From positions 1-52,093 of the forward strand of contig CAZHSC010000017.1 in assembly GCA_964534995.1 (NCBI GenBank): a DNA stretch of 52,093 bases. Reading direction: 5' to 3'. The position numbers and the translations under genes are program-made. Source of the DNA: JAJTFW01 sp964534995 (GTDB lineage: Bacteria; Bacteroidota; Bacteroidia; AKYH767-A; OLB10). Below the pieces are notes generated by a model. It searched no databases. It was not told the origin of the DNA and was given only the letters and a program-made list of their open reading frames with translations. Below are positions 1-8,752 of the stretch, piece after piece. Every line of letters begins with the position of its first letter. Position 1 is the first letter of the stretch.

Positions 1-588
1 GGGGGGCATTATTTATTGATATCCTGGCTATTATTGTATTATAGGCTGAATGTTCCGAAACTATACAACCGGCATTTAAAATATCATCAGCAATCAAACA
101 ATTTGTTAATCAACATTATGGGTTACAGTTTTTTCCCTGAATAAACAGTGGCGGCCTGCCGTTATCCCCTTGATATTGATTAATCCTGAGAATTCTATGG
201 GGTTTTAATGTCCCTTGCATAATTTATTTGTTAATCCAATTGCCTGGTACTGAAAATGCTCCGTTTCCATGTTTTTTTCATGATAAAGCGCTCTGAGCTA
301 CGAGCTATCCATTGTTACTTAAAATATACAGCTTTATTGATTGTAAACATCAAAAAATTGATGTGTGTTTTAAATGGAGAATGGATTTTGCTGGAAAGGT
401 CTTTGGCCTGAAAAGCCATGGGATAATCCTTTTGAAGAATTCTTTCCGCAAATCAGTGATTTTCATAATTTAATTGTAAATATTTGAAATTGAGTGACAT
501 TATTTTCAACAGGTTTTATTTTTATTGGAATCTGCCCCGCTTTGTGCCGGACTTAATTGCCTGTTTCATAAATATTTTAAAAAACATC
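1..588. other. Non-coding AT-rich stretch upstream of the ribosomal cluster
   Basis: I see no convincing gene here on either strand; stop codons are frequent in all frames. The only clear structure is a perfect inverted repeat, ACATCAA-AAAA-TTGATGT, at 347-364, which could be the terminator or 3' hairpin of a gene lying before the window. The window opens on a run of six G, which may be a contig edge. The promoter of the ribosomal cluster follows directly. Confidence 0.6.
347..364. repeat. 7-bp perfect inverted repeat
   Basis: ACATCAA (347-353) and TTGATGT (358-364) pair perfectly around an AAAA loop. Only a short T-rich stretch follows (gtgtttt), so a terminator role is possible but weak. 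There is no gene within about 300 bp downstream. Confidence 0.3.
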
Positions 589-618
589 TTGCTTAAATCA
601 TTTTCTTGGTTAACTTTG
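589..618 (+). promoter_or_regulatory. Bacteroidota sigma-A promoter of the rpsL operon
   Basis: TTG at 589-591 (-33 element) and TAACTTTG at 611-618 (-7 element, consensus TAnnTTTG) are separated by exactly 19 bp. Transcription should begin near 623, giving a leader of about 55-60 nt before rpsL. This is the only good promoter seen before the 33-gene cluster. Confidence 0.75.
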
Positions 619-680
619 CACTCCCTTTTTAGGGGTATAGTGTATATAAATCACTGATTCAGAATCGTAAAAAATTAAGA

Positions 681-1085
681 ATGCCAACAATTCAACAGTT
701 AGTTCGCAAAGGCCGTGAGGCGCTGGTGGATAAAAGTAAATCTCCCGCACTCACTTCTTGTCCACAACGCCGTGGGGTATGTACCCGTGTGTACACGACT
801 ACTCCCAAGAAGCCAAATTCAGCGATGAGGAAGGTGGCGCGTGTTCGTTTAACCAACAAATTTGAGGTGACCGCCTATATTCCCGGAGAGGGACATAACC
901 TGCAGGAGCACAGCATTGTAATGATTCGTGGCGGCAGGGTGAAAGATCTTCCTGGAGTTCGTTATCATATCATTCGCGGAGCCCTGGATACATCGGGTGT
1001 TGAAGGCCGTAACCAGCGTCGTTCAAAATATGGAACGAAGCGTCCTAAAGCGGGTGCAGCGCCTGCCGCGAAGGGTAAAAAATAA
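681..1085 (+). CDS. rpsL: 30S ribosomal protein S12
   Basis: S12 (134 aa) sits at the decoding centre of the 30S subunit. The hallmark segments TTTPKKPNSAMRK and KDLPGVRYH are both present. They carry the lysines that correspond to the two classic streptomycin-resistance positions (K43 and K88 of E. coli), so this is the unmutated, sensitive-type sequence. The C-terminus is a short Lys/Ala-rich tail. It is the first gene of the cluster, about 60 nt below the promoter box, with rpsG 45 bp downstream. The ATG start is unambiguous. Confidence 0.98.
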   Translation: MPTIQQLVRKGREALVDKSKSPALTSCPQRRGVCTRVYTTTPKKPNSAMRKVARVRLTNKFEVTAYIPGEGHNLQEHSIVMIRGGRVKDLPGVRYHIIRGALDTSGVEGRNQRRSKYGTKRPKAGAAPAAKGKK

Positions 1086-1130
1086 GTCATTAATAAAATT
1101 ATAGTTTCAGGTATATTATCATTCTGATCC

Positions 1131-1598
1131 ATGAGGAAGACCAAACCAAAGAAGAGACCCATACTGCCGGACCCCAAGTTCAATGATCCGTTAGTAACAC
1201 GCTTTGTAAATATGCTGATGTATTCCGGTAAAAAAGGCACCGGCTTTAAGTTGTTTTATGATGCATTGGATAAAGTGGAAGCCAAAACCAAGGAGAGCGG
1301 CCTTGAGCAATGGCGTACGGCATTGAATAACGTTATGCCTGCCGTTGAGGTAAAGAGCCGTAGGGTGGGAGGAGCTACCTTCCAGATTCCTTCTGAAGTG
1401 CGTCCGGACCGTAAAATTTCGGTGGGTATTAAATGGATGATTCTGTATGCCCGTAAGCGCAATGAAAAGAGTATGGCCGACAAATTGGCGGGCGAAATCA
1501 TCGCTGCTGCCAAGGGCGAAGGTGCTGCCGTAAAGAAAAAGGATGATACGCACCGTATGGCCGATGCGAACAAGGCTTTCTCACATTTCAGGGTTTAA
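1131..1598 (+). CDS. rpsG: 30S ribosomal protein S7
   Basis: S7 (155 aa) nucleates assembly of the 30S head and contacts E-site tRNA. The sequence shows the typical N-terminal DPKFNDPLVTRFVNMLM, the central VEVKSRRVGGATFQIP loop and the C-terminal THRMADANKAFSHFRV helix. Length is normal. It lies between rpsL and fusA, as in most bacterial str operons. Confidence 0.98.
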   Translation: MRKTKPKKRPILPDPKFNDPLVTRFVNMLMYSGKKGTGFKLFYDALDKVEAKTKESGLEQWRTALNNVMPAVEVKSRRVGGATFQIPSEVRPDRKISVGIKWMILYARKRNEKSMADKLAGEIIAAAKGEGAAVKKKDDTHRMADANKAFSHFRV

Positions 1599-1635
1599 TC
1601 AACTAATAAAATAAAGGTAATACCTCCAGGAAAAG

Positions 1636-3774
1636 ATGTCACAGGATGTTAAAGATTTAAGATTTGTGAGAAATATCGGTATCGCAGCGCATATCGATGC
1701 CGGTAAAACGACCACCACCGAGCGTATTTTGTACTACACCGGTGTGAACCATAAGATTGGTGAAGTTCACGATGGTGCAGCCACCATGGATTGGATGGTG
1801 CAGGAGCAGGAGCGTGGTATTACCATCACTTCCGCTGCCACTACCGCTTTCTGGAATTACCGTAAGAATAATTATAAACTGAATATCATCGATACCCCGG
1901 GTCACGTGGATTTTACCGTGGAAGTGAACCGCTCTTTGCGTATCCTTGACGGCTTGGTGTTTCTTTTTTCGTCTGTGGATGGTGTTGAGCCCCAGTCGGA
2001 AACCAACTGGCGCCTTGCCAATAATTACAACGTTACCCGTATCGGATTTGTCAATAAAATGGACAGGGCCGGCGCCGACTTCCTGAATGTGGTCCGCCAG
2101 GTTCGTGAAGTACTGGGTGGTAACGCCCTCCCCCTGCAATTGCCCATCGGCGCAGAGGAAACTTTCAAAGGTGTGGTTGACCTGGTAAACTTCCGTGGAA
2201 TCGTATGGAATGAACATGATCAGGGTATGACTTTCCAGGAGGTTCCTATCCCTGCGGATATGGAAGAGGAGGCAAAGGAATACCGTGAAAAACTGTTGGA
2301 AGCCTGCGCCGAGTTCGATGACAAGATCATGGAAAAGTATTTCGAGGATCCTGCATCTATTACCGAAGCTGAAATTTTAACCGCGCTCCGTCAGGCTTGC
2401 GTAGCAAATAAAGTGGTGCCCATGTTATGTGGTTCCGCGTTTAAAAACAAAGGGGTACAGACCATGCTGGATTATGTTATGGAACTGATGCCCTCACCCC
2501 TGGATAAGAATAATATTATAGGAACCAACCCTGATACCGGTGAAGAAGTAGTGCGTCGCCCGGATGTGAAAGATCCTTTTACTGCCCTGGCCTTTAAAAT
2601 TGCGACCGATCCTTTTGTGGGTCGTCTGGCTTATTTCCGTTGCTATTCCGGTAAACTGGATGCGGGATCGTATGTACTGAACACCCGTTCAGGAAATAAA
2701 GAGCGTATTTCACGTCTCTTCCAGATGCATGCCAACAAGCAAAACCAGATCCCCGCCATTGAAGCAGGTGATATTGGTGCTGCCGTTGGTTTTAAAGACA
2801 TAAAAACCGGCGACACCCTCTGTGCCGAAGATGCGCCGATTGTACTCGAGGCCATGAATTTCCCTGAGCCCGTTATCGGTCTTGCCATTGAGCCGAAAAC
2901 ACAGGGTGATATGGATAAGCTGGGAGTAGCGCTGGGTAAACTAGCAGAAGAAGACCCTACCTTCCGTGTGAAATCGGATGAGGACAGCGGTCAGACAATC
3001 ATCAGTGGTATGGGTGAATTACACCTTGAAATCATTGTTGACCGTTTGCGTCGTGAATTTAAAGTGGAAGTAAACCAGGGTGCCCCCCAGGTAAATTATA
3101 AGGAAGCCATCACCGGCTCTTTCGAACACCGTGAAGTATATAAAAAGCAAACAGGTGGTCGTGGTAAGTTTGCGGATATCAAGTTTGTGATTTCACCCGC
3201 GGATGCCGATTTTGAAGCGAATGATAAAAATGGAGGATTGCAGTTTGTTAATGAAATCACAGGTGGTAATATCCCCCGTGAATTTATTCCGGCGGTGGAA
3301 AAAGGATTTAAAGCAGCTATGGTGAATGGCGTGCTGGCAGGATACCAGGTTCAAACCATGAAAGTGCGTTTGATCGACGGTTCATATCACAACGTTGACT
3401 CCGATTCTCTGTCCTTTGAAATCTGCGCCCGTACCGCTTTCCGTGAGGCTGTTCCCAAAGCCAAGCCGATTCTGCTGGAACCTATCATGAAACTGGAGGT
3501 AATTACCCCCGAGCAAAACATGGGAGATGTGGTAGGTGACCTCAACCGCCGCCGCGGACAGATGGAGGGTATGGATTCACGTGCAGGCGCCCAGGTTGTG
3601 AAAGCAAAGGTGCCCCTGTCAGAGATGTTTGGTTATGTAACCGCTTTACGTACCATTACTTCAGGACGTGCTTCCTCTACCATGGAATTCTCCCACTATG
3701 CCGAAGCTCCCAGAAATATCGCGGAGGAAGTAATTGCGAAAGCCAAAGGCAAAGCGGCTGCTGAAAAAGTATAA
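1636..3774 (+). CDS. fusA: Elongation factor G
   Basis: EF-G (712 aa) is the GTPase that drives tRNA-mRNA translocation and, with RRF, ribosome recycling. Its G domain starts with the P-loop AHIDAGKTTTTE (residues 18-29), followed by switch I RGITITSAATT, DTPGHVDF and NKMD. Domain IV carries a normal loop, and the protein ends in a Lys/Ala-rich tail. The gene is full length. The next gene is rpsJ; no tuf lies between them, unlike in Proteobacteria. The upstream sequence contains CCTCC, not a Shine-Dalgarno motif. Confidence 0.98.
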   Translation: MSQDVKDLRFVRNIGIAAHIDAGKTTTTERILYYTGVNHKIGEVHDGAATMDWMVQEQERGITITSAATTAFWNYRKNNYKLNIIDTPGHVDFTVEVNRSLRILDGLVFLFSSVDGVEPQSETNWRLANNYNVTRIGFVNKMDRAGADFLNVVRQVREVLGGNALPLQLPIGAEETFKGVVDLVNFRGIVWNEHDQGMTFQEVPIPADMEEEAKEYREKLLEACAEFDDKIMEKYFEDPASITEAEILTALRQACVANKVVPMLCGSAFKNKGVQTMLDYVMELMPSPLDKNNIIGTNPDTGEEVVRRPDVKDPFTALAFKIATDPFVGRLAYFRCYSGKLDAGSYVLNTRSGNKERISRLFQMHANKQNQIPAIEAGDIGAAVGFKDIKTGDTLCAEDAPIVLEAMNFPEPVIGLAIEPKTQGDMDKLGVALGKLAEEDPTFRVKSDEDSGQTIISGMGELHLEIIVDRLRREFKVEVNQGAPQVNYKEAITGSFEHREVYKKQTGGRGKFADIKFVISPADADFEANDKNGGLQFVNEITGGNIPREFIPAVEKGFKAAMVNGVLAGYQVQTMKVRLIDGSYHNVDSDSLSFEICARTAFREAVPKAKPILLEPIMKLEVITPEQNMGDVVGDLNRRRGQMEGMDSRAGAQVVKAKVPLSEMFGYVTALRTITSGRASSTMEFSHYAEAPRNIAEEVIAKAKGKAAAEKV

Positions 3775-3812
3775 TCAGAATATAGATACAGTATCAACAT
3801 CGTTCTTATAAA

Positions 3813-4118
3813 ATGAGCCAAAGAATCAGAATTAAATTGAAGTCTTACGATTTTAATCTCGTGGATAAATCCGCGGAGAAAATTGTAAAGACCGTGAAAC
3901 CAACAGGAGCCATTGTCAGCGGACCCATTCCACTGCCTACCGAAAAGAAAATCTATACGGTACTCCGCTCTCCTCACGTAAACAAGAAAGCCCGTGAGCA
4001 GTTTCAGTTGTGCTCATATAAGCGTCTTCTCGATATCTACAGTTCTACAGCAAAAACCGTAGATGCCCTGATGAAGCTTGAACTTCCCAGTGGTGTGGAA
4101 GTGGAAATCAAAGTATAG
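3813..4118 (+). CDS. rpsJ: 30S ribosomal protein S10
   Basis: S10 (101 aa) is a 30S head protein; in other bacteria it also acts as NusE in antitermination complexes. MSQRIRIKLKSYDFNLVDKSAEKIV and the GPIPLPTEKK loop are diagnostic. It begins the S10-type gene order here, 38 bp after fusA with no separate promoter seen. It is followed by an unusually long 125-bp gap that contains an inverted repeat (4176-4199). Confidence 0.98.
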   Translation: MSQRIRIKLKSYDFNLVDKSAEKIVKTVKPTGAIVSGPIPLPTEKKIYTVLRSPHVNKKAREQFQLCSYKRLLDIYSSTAKTVDALMKLELPSGVEVEIKV

Positions 4119-4175
4119 GGATAACCCCTGGGATTTCGAATACGTTCTTTACATCCTATCCGAATTAATAAAAAT

Positions 4176-4199
4176 TACCGGAGATAATTCATTCCGGTA
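4176..4199 (+). promoter_or_regulatory. Inverted repeat in the rpsJ-rplC spacer
   Basis: TACCGGA (4176-4182) and TCCGGTA (4193-4199) form a perfect 7-bp stem with a 10-nt AT-rich loop, about 45 nt before the rplC start. No T-run follows, so it is not a simple terminator. It may be an RNA hairpin in the S10-operon message; any regulatory role is inference. Confidence 0.4.
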
Positions 4200-4243
4200 T
4201 TCAATCTAATTATAAAGACCAAAACAACTAAACCATAGTTAAG

Positions 4244-4861
4244 ATGGCGAGCATCATCGGAAAAAAAGTCGGCATGACCAGCATCTTCGATGCAGATGGG
4301 AAAAATATCCCCTGTACCGTAGTTGAAGCCGGCCCTTGTGTAGTAACACAGGTTAAAACGGTCGAAAAAGACGGCTATAGTGCCGTTCAACTTGCCTTTG
4401 GCGAGAAAAAAGAAAAAAATACATCCCAACCTATGTTGGGACATTTTAAGAAAGCGAACACGTCGCCGAAGCGTCGTCTGTTGGAATTCCGCGATTTTGA
4501 GCAGGAGTTTCAGATTGGCGATGTGGTGAAATGTGACTTATTTCAGGAGGGCGACTTTTGTGATGTCGTTGGAACCTCTAAAGGAAAAGGTTTTCAGGGT
4601 GTAGTGAAGCGCCACAATTTTGGTGGAGTAGGTGGCTCTACACACGGTCAGCATGACCGCCAGCGTGCCCCCGGTTCTTTGGGCGCATCATCCTGGCCTT
4701 CCCGTGTAATGAAAGGCATGCGTATGGGTGGCCATAAAGGCGACGAGCGCGTGAAGCTTCAGAATCTTCAGGTTGTAAAAGTGTTGCCGGAACAAAATCT
4801 CCTTCTCATAAGAGGAGCTATACCCGGACATAAAGGATCATTTGTAACGGTGACGAAATAA
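4244..4861 (+). CDS. rplC: 50S ribosomal protein L3
   Basis: L3 (205 aa) is an early 50S assembly protein whose loop reaches toward the peptidyl transferase centre. The conserved GKGFQGVVKRHNF, THGQHDRQRAPGS and MKGMRMGGHKG stretches are all present. The N-terminal MASIIGKKVGMTSIF fits the family start. It is followed by rplD after only 2 bp, suggesting coupled translation. Confidence 0.98.
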   Translation: MASIIGKKVGMTSIFDADGKNIPCTVVEAGPCVVTQVKTVEKDGYSAVQLAFGEKKEKNTSQPMLGHFKKANTSPKRRLLEFRDFEQEFQIGDVVKCDLFQEGDFCDVVGTSKGKGFQGVVKRHNFGGVGGSTHGQHDRQRAPGSLGASSWPSRVMKGMRMGGHKGDERVKLQNLQVVKVLPEQNLLLIRGAIPGHKGSFVTVTK

Positions 4862-4863
4862 TC

Positions 4864-5493
4864 ATGGAACTAGCAGTTTATTCTATCTCAGGTAAAGAAA
4901 CAGGACGCAAGGCGTCGCTGAATGATCAGATCTTTGGTGCGCAGCCAAATGACCACGCTATCTATCTTGATGTGAAACAATTTCTGGCCAATAAACGCCA
5001 GGGTACACATAAGGCAAAGGAACGTAATGAAGTTTCCGGTACCACCAAAAAGCTGAAGCGCCAGAAAGGTACTGGCGGAGCCCGTGCCGGATCCATGAAA
5101 AGCCCGGTTTTTGTTGGTGGCGGACGCATCTTCGGACCCCGTCCACGCGATTATTCCTTCAGTCTGAATAAAAAACTGAAGCGCTTGGCCCGTATTTCCG
5201 CGCTTTCTCATAAGGCAAAAGTCAATAGTATTATGGTATTGGAGGATTTCAATTTTGATCAACCACGTACCAAACAAATGGCCGATTTGGTGAAAAATCT
5301 GCAGGTTGCCGATAAAAAAACCTTATTGGTTCTGCCTCAATCGAATAAAAACGTATATTTGTCGTCCCGAAATTTGGAGCGAAGCAAAGTTGTAACTGCC
5401 AGTGATTTAAATACTTACGACATTGTCAACGCAACGAATATCATTGTAACAGAGAGTTCGCTTCCGGTAATCGAAAGCACATTGCTTAAATAA
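4864..5493 (+). CDS. rplD: 50S ribosomal protein L4
   Basis: L4 (209 aa) binds 23S rRNA and its extended loop lines the exit tunnel. The loop signature KRQKGTGGARAGS followed by GGGRIFGPRPRDYSF is intact. In E. coli L4 also represses its own operon through a leader RNA; whether that happens here is unknown. The gene starts 2 bp after rplC. The 105-bp gap before rplW can fold into a branched structure (5501-5545). Confidence 0.97.
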   Translation: MELAVYSISGKETGRKASLNDQIFGAQPNDHAIYLDVKQFLANKRQGTHKAKERNEVSGTTKKLKRQKGTGGARAGSMKSPVFVGGGRIFGPRPRDYSFSLNKKLKRLARISALSHKAKVNSIMVLEDFNFDQPRTKQMADLVKNLQVADKKTLLVLPQSNKNVYLSSRNLERSKVVTASDLNTYDIVNATNIIVTESSLPVIESTLLK

Positions 5494-5500
5494 ATAACAA

Positions 5501-5545
5501 CCCGGCAGGAAAAATTCCGGTAGGAACGGAGAATTTCCATCCGGG
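5501..5545 (+). promoter_or_regulatory. Candidate three-way-junction RNA between rplD and rplW
   Basis: An outer stem CCCGG (5501-5505)/CCGGG (5541-5545) encloses two small hairpins: GGAA/TTCC at 5508-5518 and GGAA/TTCC at 5523-5538. The arrangement resembles a compact three-way junction in the message, about 55 nt before the rplW start. Individual stems are short (4-5 bp), so folding by chance is possible. No known r-protein leader motif was recognised. Confidence 0.35.
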
Positions 5546-5598
5546 GTACAGTCAAAATAAACACTAAGTGCATAGGCACGATAAACCTATAGAGTAAC

Positions 5599-5889
5599 AT
5601 GGAAATTCTGAAGAAACCAGTAGTAACGGAGAAAATGAACCGGATTACCGAGAAGCAACCCCGGTATGGTTTCATTGTTTCTAGGCGTTCTAATAAACTG
5701 GAGATTAAAAAAGCCGTGGAAGCGATGTATGGTGTAACCGTGGAATCGGTAAATACCATGATTTATCGCGGTAAGACTAAGTCGCGCGGTACAAAAACCG
5801 GATTTGTAAGTGGACAACGTCCTAACCTGAAAAAGGCGATCGTTACACTTAAGAAAGGTGAAACAATTGATTTCTTCAGCAATATCTAA
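5599..5889 (+). CDS. rplW: 50S ribosomal protein L23
   Basis: L23 (96 aa) lies at the tunnel exit and is the docking site for trigger factor and SRP. The family core is visible as PVVTEKM near the start, KLEIKKAVEAMYGVTVESVNTM in the middle and the basic GKTKSRGTKTGF loop. It is followed by rplB after 21 bp. Confidence 0.97.
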   Translation: MEILKKPVVTEKMNRITEKQPRYGFIVSRRSNKLEIKKAVEAMYGVTVESVNTMIYRGKTKSRGTKTGFVSGQRPNLKKAIVTLKKGETIDFFSNI

Positions 5890-5910
5890 TAACGACAAGA
5901 GCAAAGAGCA

Positions 5911-6735
5911 ATGGGTACACAGAAAATTCGTCCTATGACACCGGGTCAGCGTCACCTGGTTCGTAACGATTATACAGAAATTACTGCAAGTGAGCCTGAG
6001 AAGTCACTGATCGTTTCCATGAAGCGCAGTGGCGGCCGGAATAATTCCGGTAAGATGACCATGCGCTACATGGGTGGAGGTCATCGTAAATTATACAGGA
6101 TTGTCGACTTTAAACGCGACAAAACTGATATGCCGGCTACAGTACAAACGATCGAGTATGATCCGAACCGTACTTCTTTTATTGCATTGGTGAAATACAG
6201 CGATGGTGAAAAGAGGTATATCATAGCCCCCAACGGCATTAAAGTAGGCCAAACGATCCTTTCCGGATCGGCTGCCGCGCCTGAAGTAGGCAATGCCATG
6301 CCACTTAAAGATATTCCATTGGGAACTACGGTACACAATATTGAAATGCGTCCTGGTCAGGGAGCAAAAATTGCCCGCAGCGCAGGTGCTTATGCACAAC
6401 TCGCGGCACGTGAAGACCGCTACGCCATTCTTAAAATGCCATCAGGTGAAACCAGAAAAGTATTGGTAACCTGTATGGCTACTATCGGTTCCGTTTCCAA
6501 TGCCGACCACGATAAGCAGAGCAAAGGAAAGGCAGGAAGAAACCGTTGGATTGGTATCCGCCCAAGAGTACGTGGTGTGGCCATGAACCCGGTGGATCAC
6601 CCAATGGGTGGTGGTGAAGGACGTGCATCCGGAGGACATCCCCGTTCACGCAAGGGCCTTATTGCTAAAGGCTATAAAACCCGTAAAAAGAGCAATCCGA
6701 CGAACAAGTACATTCTGGAACGTCGTAAGAAATAA
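5911..6735 (+). CDS. rplB: 50S ribosomal protein L2
   Basis: L2 (274 aa) is required for subunit association and peptidyl transferase activity. The conserved MNPVDHPMGGGEG motif is present; its His (residue 230, equivalent to E. coli H229) lies near the catalytic centre. The C-terminal GGHPRSRKGLIAKGYKTRKK tail is typical. Length matches the family. Confidence 0.98.
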   Translation: MGTQKIRPMTPGQRHLVRNDYTEITASEPEKSLIVSMKRSGGRNNSGKMTMRYMGGGHRKLYRIVDFKRDKTDMPATVQTIEYDPNRTSFIALVKYSDGEKRYIIAPNGIKVGQTILSGSAAAPEVGNAMPLKDIPLGTTVHNIEMRPGQGAKIARSAGAYAQLAAREDRYAILKMPSGETRKVLVTCMATIGSVSNADHDKQSKGKAGRNRWIGIRPRVRGVAMNPVDHPMGGGEGRASGGHPRSRKGLIAKGYKTRKKSNPTNKYILERRKK

Positions 6736-6765
6736 TTGTTAACAGGATTCAGAAGCATAAATAAC

Positions 6766-7044
6766 ATGAGTCGTTCGCTTAAAAAAGGACCCTTCATTGA
6801 TTACAAACTCGAGCAGAAAGTGCTTGGCATGAATGAAGGAAAAAAGAAAGCCACTATTAAAACCTGGTCACGCAGGTCAATGATTTCCCCTGATTTTGTT
6901 GGGAACACATTCGCCGTGCATAATGGGAATAAGTTTATTCCTGTTTATGTAACAGAAAATATGGTTGGACATAAACTCGGAGAATTTGCTCCTACCCGTA
7001 CTTTCAGAGGGCATTCCGGTAATAAAGACAAAGCATCTAAATAA
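6766..7044 (+). CDS. rpsS: 30S ribosomal protein S19
   Basis: S19 (92 aa) forms a head complex with S13. The ATG at 6766 is chosen because MSRSLKKGPFIDYKLE is the universal N-terminus. The reading frame stays open upstream to a TTG at 6736, directly after the rplB stop, but those ten extra residues are not part of the family. GEFAPTRTFRGHSG near the C-terminus is diagnostic. Confidence 0.97.
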   Translation: MSRSLKKGPFIDYKLEQKVLGMNEGKKKATIKTWSRRSMISPDFVGNTFAVHNGNKFIPVYVTENMVGHKLGEFAPTRTFRGHSGNKDKASK

Positions 7045-7046
7045 TC

Positions 7047-7475
7047 ATGGGAGCCAGAAAACGTAACGTCGCCACAGAACGCAAGGCTATACTCAAGAAT
7101 GTAGCTTATGCCAAATTAAATGATTGTCCGACTTCCCCTCGCAAAATGCGTCTGGTGGCCGACATGATTCGTGGAAAAAGGGTGGACATGGCCTTGGCTA
7201 TGCTTCGTCTGAGTACCAAGGAGGCTGCAGGCCGCCTGGAAAAATTACTGCTCTCAGCTTTGTCGAACTGGCAGGCTAAAAATGAGAGCCTGAAGATCGA
7301 AGAACAGGAGTTGTTTGTGAAGTCGGTGAATGTTGATTCCGGACGTCAGTTGAAACGCCTTCGTCCTGCACCCCAGGGCCGCGGTCATCGTATCCGCAAG
7401 CGTTCTAATCATGTAACACTCATTGTAGATAATAAAAACATGGGCGTAACCGCCGAAAATAATACCGCTAACTAA
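7047..7475 (+). CDS. rplV: 50S ribosomal protein L22
   Basis: L22 (142 aa) carries the beta-hairpin that lines the exit tunnel and forms part of the macrolide-sensitive constriction. PRKMRLVADMIRGKRVDMAL and the hairpin region QLKRLRPAPQGRGHRIRKRS are clear. It is longer than E. coli L22 (110 aa) through N- and C-terminal extensions. It starts 2 bp after rpsS. Confidence 0.97.
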   Translation: MGARKRNVATERKAILKNVAYAKLNDCPTSPRKMRLVADMIRGKRVDMALAMLRLSTKEAAGRLEKLLLSALSNWQAKNESLKIEEQELFVKSVNVDSGRQLKRLRPAPQGRGHRIRKRSNHVTLIVDNKNMGVTAENNTAN

Positions 7476-7484
7476 GCAAGAAGA

Positions 7485-8276
7485 ATGGGACAAAAAGCAA
7501 ACCCGATAGGTAATCGTTTAGGAATCATCCGCGGATGGGATTCAAACTGGTATGGCGGAAAAGATTATTCCGACAAATTGGTTGAAGACGAAAAGATCCG
7601 TAAATATCTAATGGCCCGGCTTGCGAAAGGCGGAGTATCGCGTATCGTAATTGAGCGTACCTTGAAGTTAATCACCGTTACTATTCATACTGCCCGTCCG
7701 GGTATCGTTATCGGAAAAGGTGGTACAGAAGTGGATAAACTGAAAGAAGAAGTAAAGAAACTTACCAGGAAAGAGGTTCAGATCAATATTTACGAAATCA
7801 AACGTCCGGAACTGGATGCCCAGTTGGTGGCAGATGGTATCGCCCGTCAGCTCGAAGCCAGGATTTCATTCCGTCGTGCCATGAAGCAGTCAGTTGCCTC
7901 AACTATGAGAATGGGTGCAGAAGGTATTAAAATCATCTGTTCAGGCCGTTTGGGTGGCGCCGAGATTGCACGTACGGAACAATATAAAGAAGGTCGTGTG
8001 CCCCTCCATACTTTCCGCGCGGATATCGATTATGCATTGTCAGAAGCCCTGACTACCTACGGAATCATCGGTATCAAAGTGTGGATATGCAAAGGTGAAG
8101 TATATGGAAAGCGTGACCTGTCTCCCAATATTGGCATTGCAAGTACACCAAAAGGGGGTAAAGAGCGCAGCGAACGCCCGGAACGTGGTGAAAGAGGTGA
8201 TCGTGGCGACCGCGGTGGAAGAGGAGGAAGAGGAGGCAGCAGGGATGGTGGACGTGGAAGATCTTCAAGAGGATAA
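7485..8276 (+). CDS. rpsC: 30S ribosomal protein S3 with RG-rich tail
   Basis: S3 (263 aa) helps form the mRNA entry channel. The N-terminal GQKANPIGNRLGIIRGWDS and the KH-domain loop GIVIGKGGTEVDKLKEEV are standard. After the normal core, roughly residues 222-263 form a low-complexity tail with eight RG dipeptides mixed with acidic residues and ending GRGRSSRG, resembling an RGG box. E. coli S3 (233 aa) lacks such a tail. The codons in the tail are repetitive, so length polymorphism between strains would not be surprising. Confidence 0.96.
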   Translation: MGQKANPIGNRLGIIRGWDSNWYGGKDYSDKLVEDEKIRKYLMARLAKGGVSRIVIERTLKLITVTIHTARPGIVIGKGGTEVDKLKEEVKKLTRKEVQINIYEIKRPELDAQLVADGIARQLEARISFRRAMKQSVASTMRMGAEGIKIICSGRLGGAEIARTEQYKEGRVPLHTFRADIDYALSEALTTYGIIGIKVWICKGEVYGKRDLSPNIGIASTPKGGKERSERPERGERGDRGDRGGRGGRGGSRDGGRGRSSRG

Positions 8277-8317
8277 TAAATAAATTAACAGAAGAATATC
8301 AGATAATTAGCTGAATC

Positions 8318-8737
8318 ATGTTACAGCCAAAAAAATCGAAGTTCCGGAAGCAGCACAAAATGGTTCCGAGTGGTACAGCTACCAGAGGCACCTCACTGGC
8401 CTTCGGAACTTTTGGAATAAAATCATTGGAGACCTGCTGGATTACCTCCCGTCAGATAGAAGCGGCTCGTGTTGCGGTAACCCGTTACATGAAGCGTGAA
8501 GGACAAATCTGGATCAGAATATTCCCGGATAAACCCATCACCCGTAAACCACTCGAAGTACGTATGGGTAAAGGAAAAGGAGCTCCCGAATATTGGGTGG
8601 CTACCGTGAAACCGGGAACTGTCATCTTCGAAGCGGAAGGTGTTCCCATAGATATCGCCAAAGAAGCGCTGCGCCTGGCAGCACAGAAATTACCGGTAAC
8701 TACAAGGTTTGTGGTGCGTCCGGATTATCAAGAATAA
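8318..8737 (+). CDS. rplP: 50S ribosomal protein L16
   Basis: L16 (139 aa) contacts A- and P-site tRNA elbows. MLQPKKSKFRKQHKM at the start and GKGKGAPEYWVATVKPGT in the middle are diagnostic. rpmC follows 15 bp downstream. Confidence 0.97.
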   Translation: MLQPKKSKFRKQHKMVPSGTATRGTSLAFGTFGIKSLETCWITSRQIEAARVAVTRYMKREGQIWIRIFPDKPITRKPLEVRMGKGKGAPEYWVATVKPGTVIFEAEGVPIDIAKEALRLAAQKLPVTTRFVVRPDYQE

Positions 8738-8752
8738 TATTAAACCATTGCC

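Noticed and set aside
6736..6765. Upstream TTG start for rpsS
   Set aside because: It would add ten residues never seen in S19; the ATG at 6766 gives the universal MSRSLKKGPF start.
8095..8283. Out-of-frame ORF over the end of rpsC
   Set aside because: It is a product of the GGA/CGT-rich repeat coding the RG tail; it has no start context or family resemblance.
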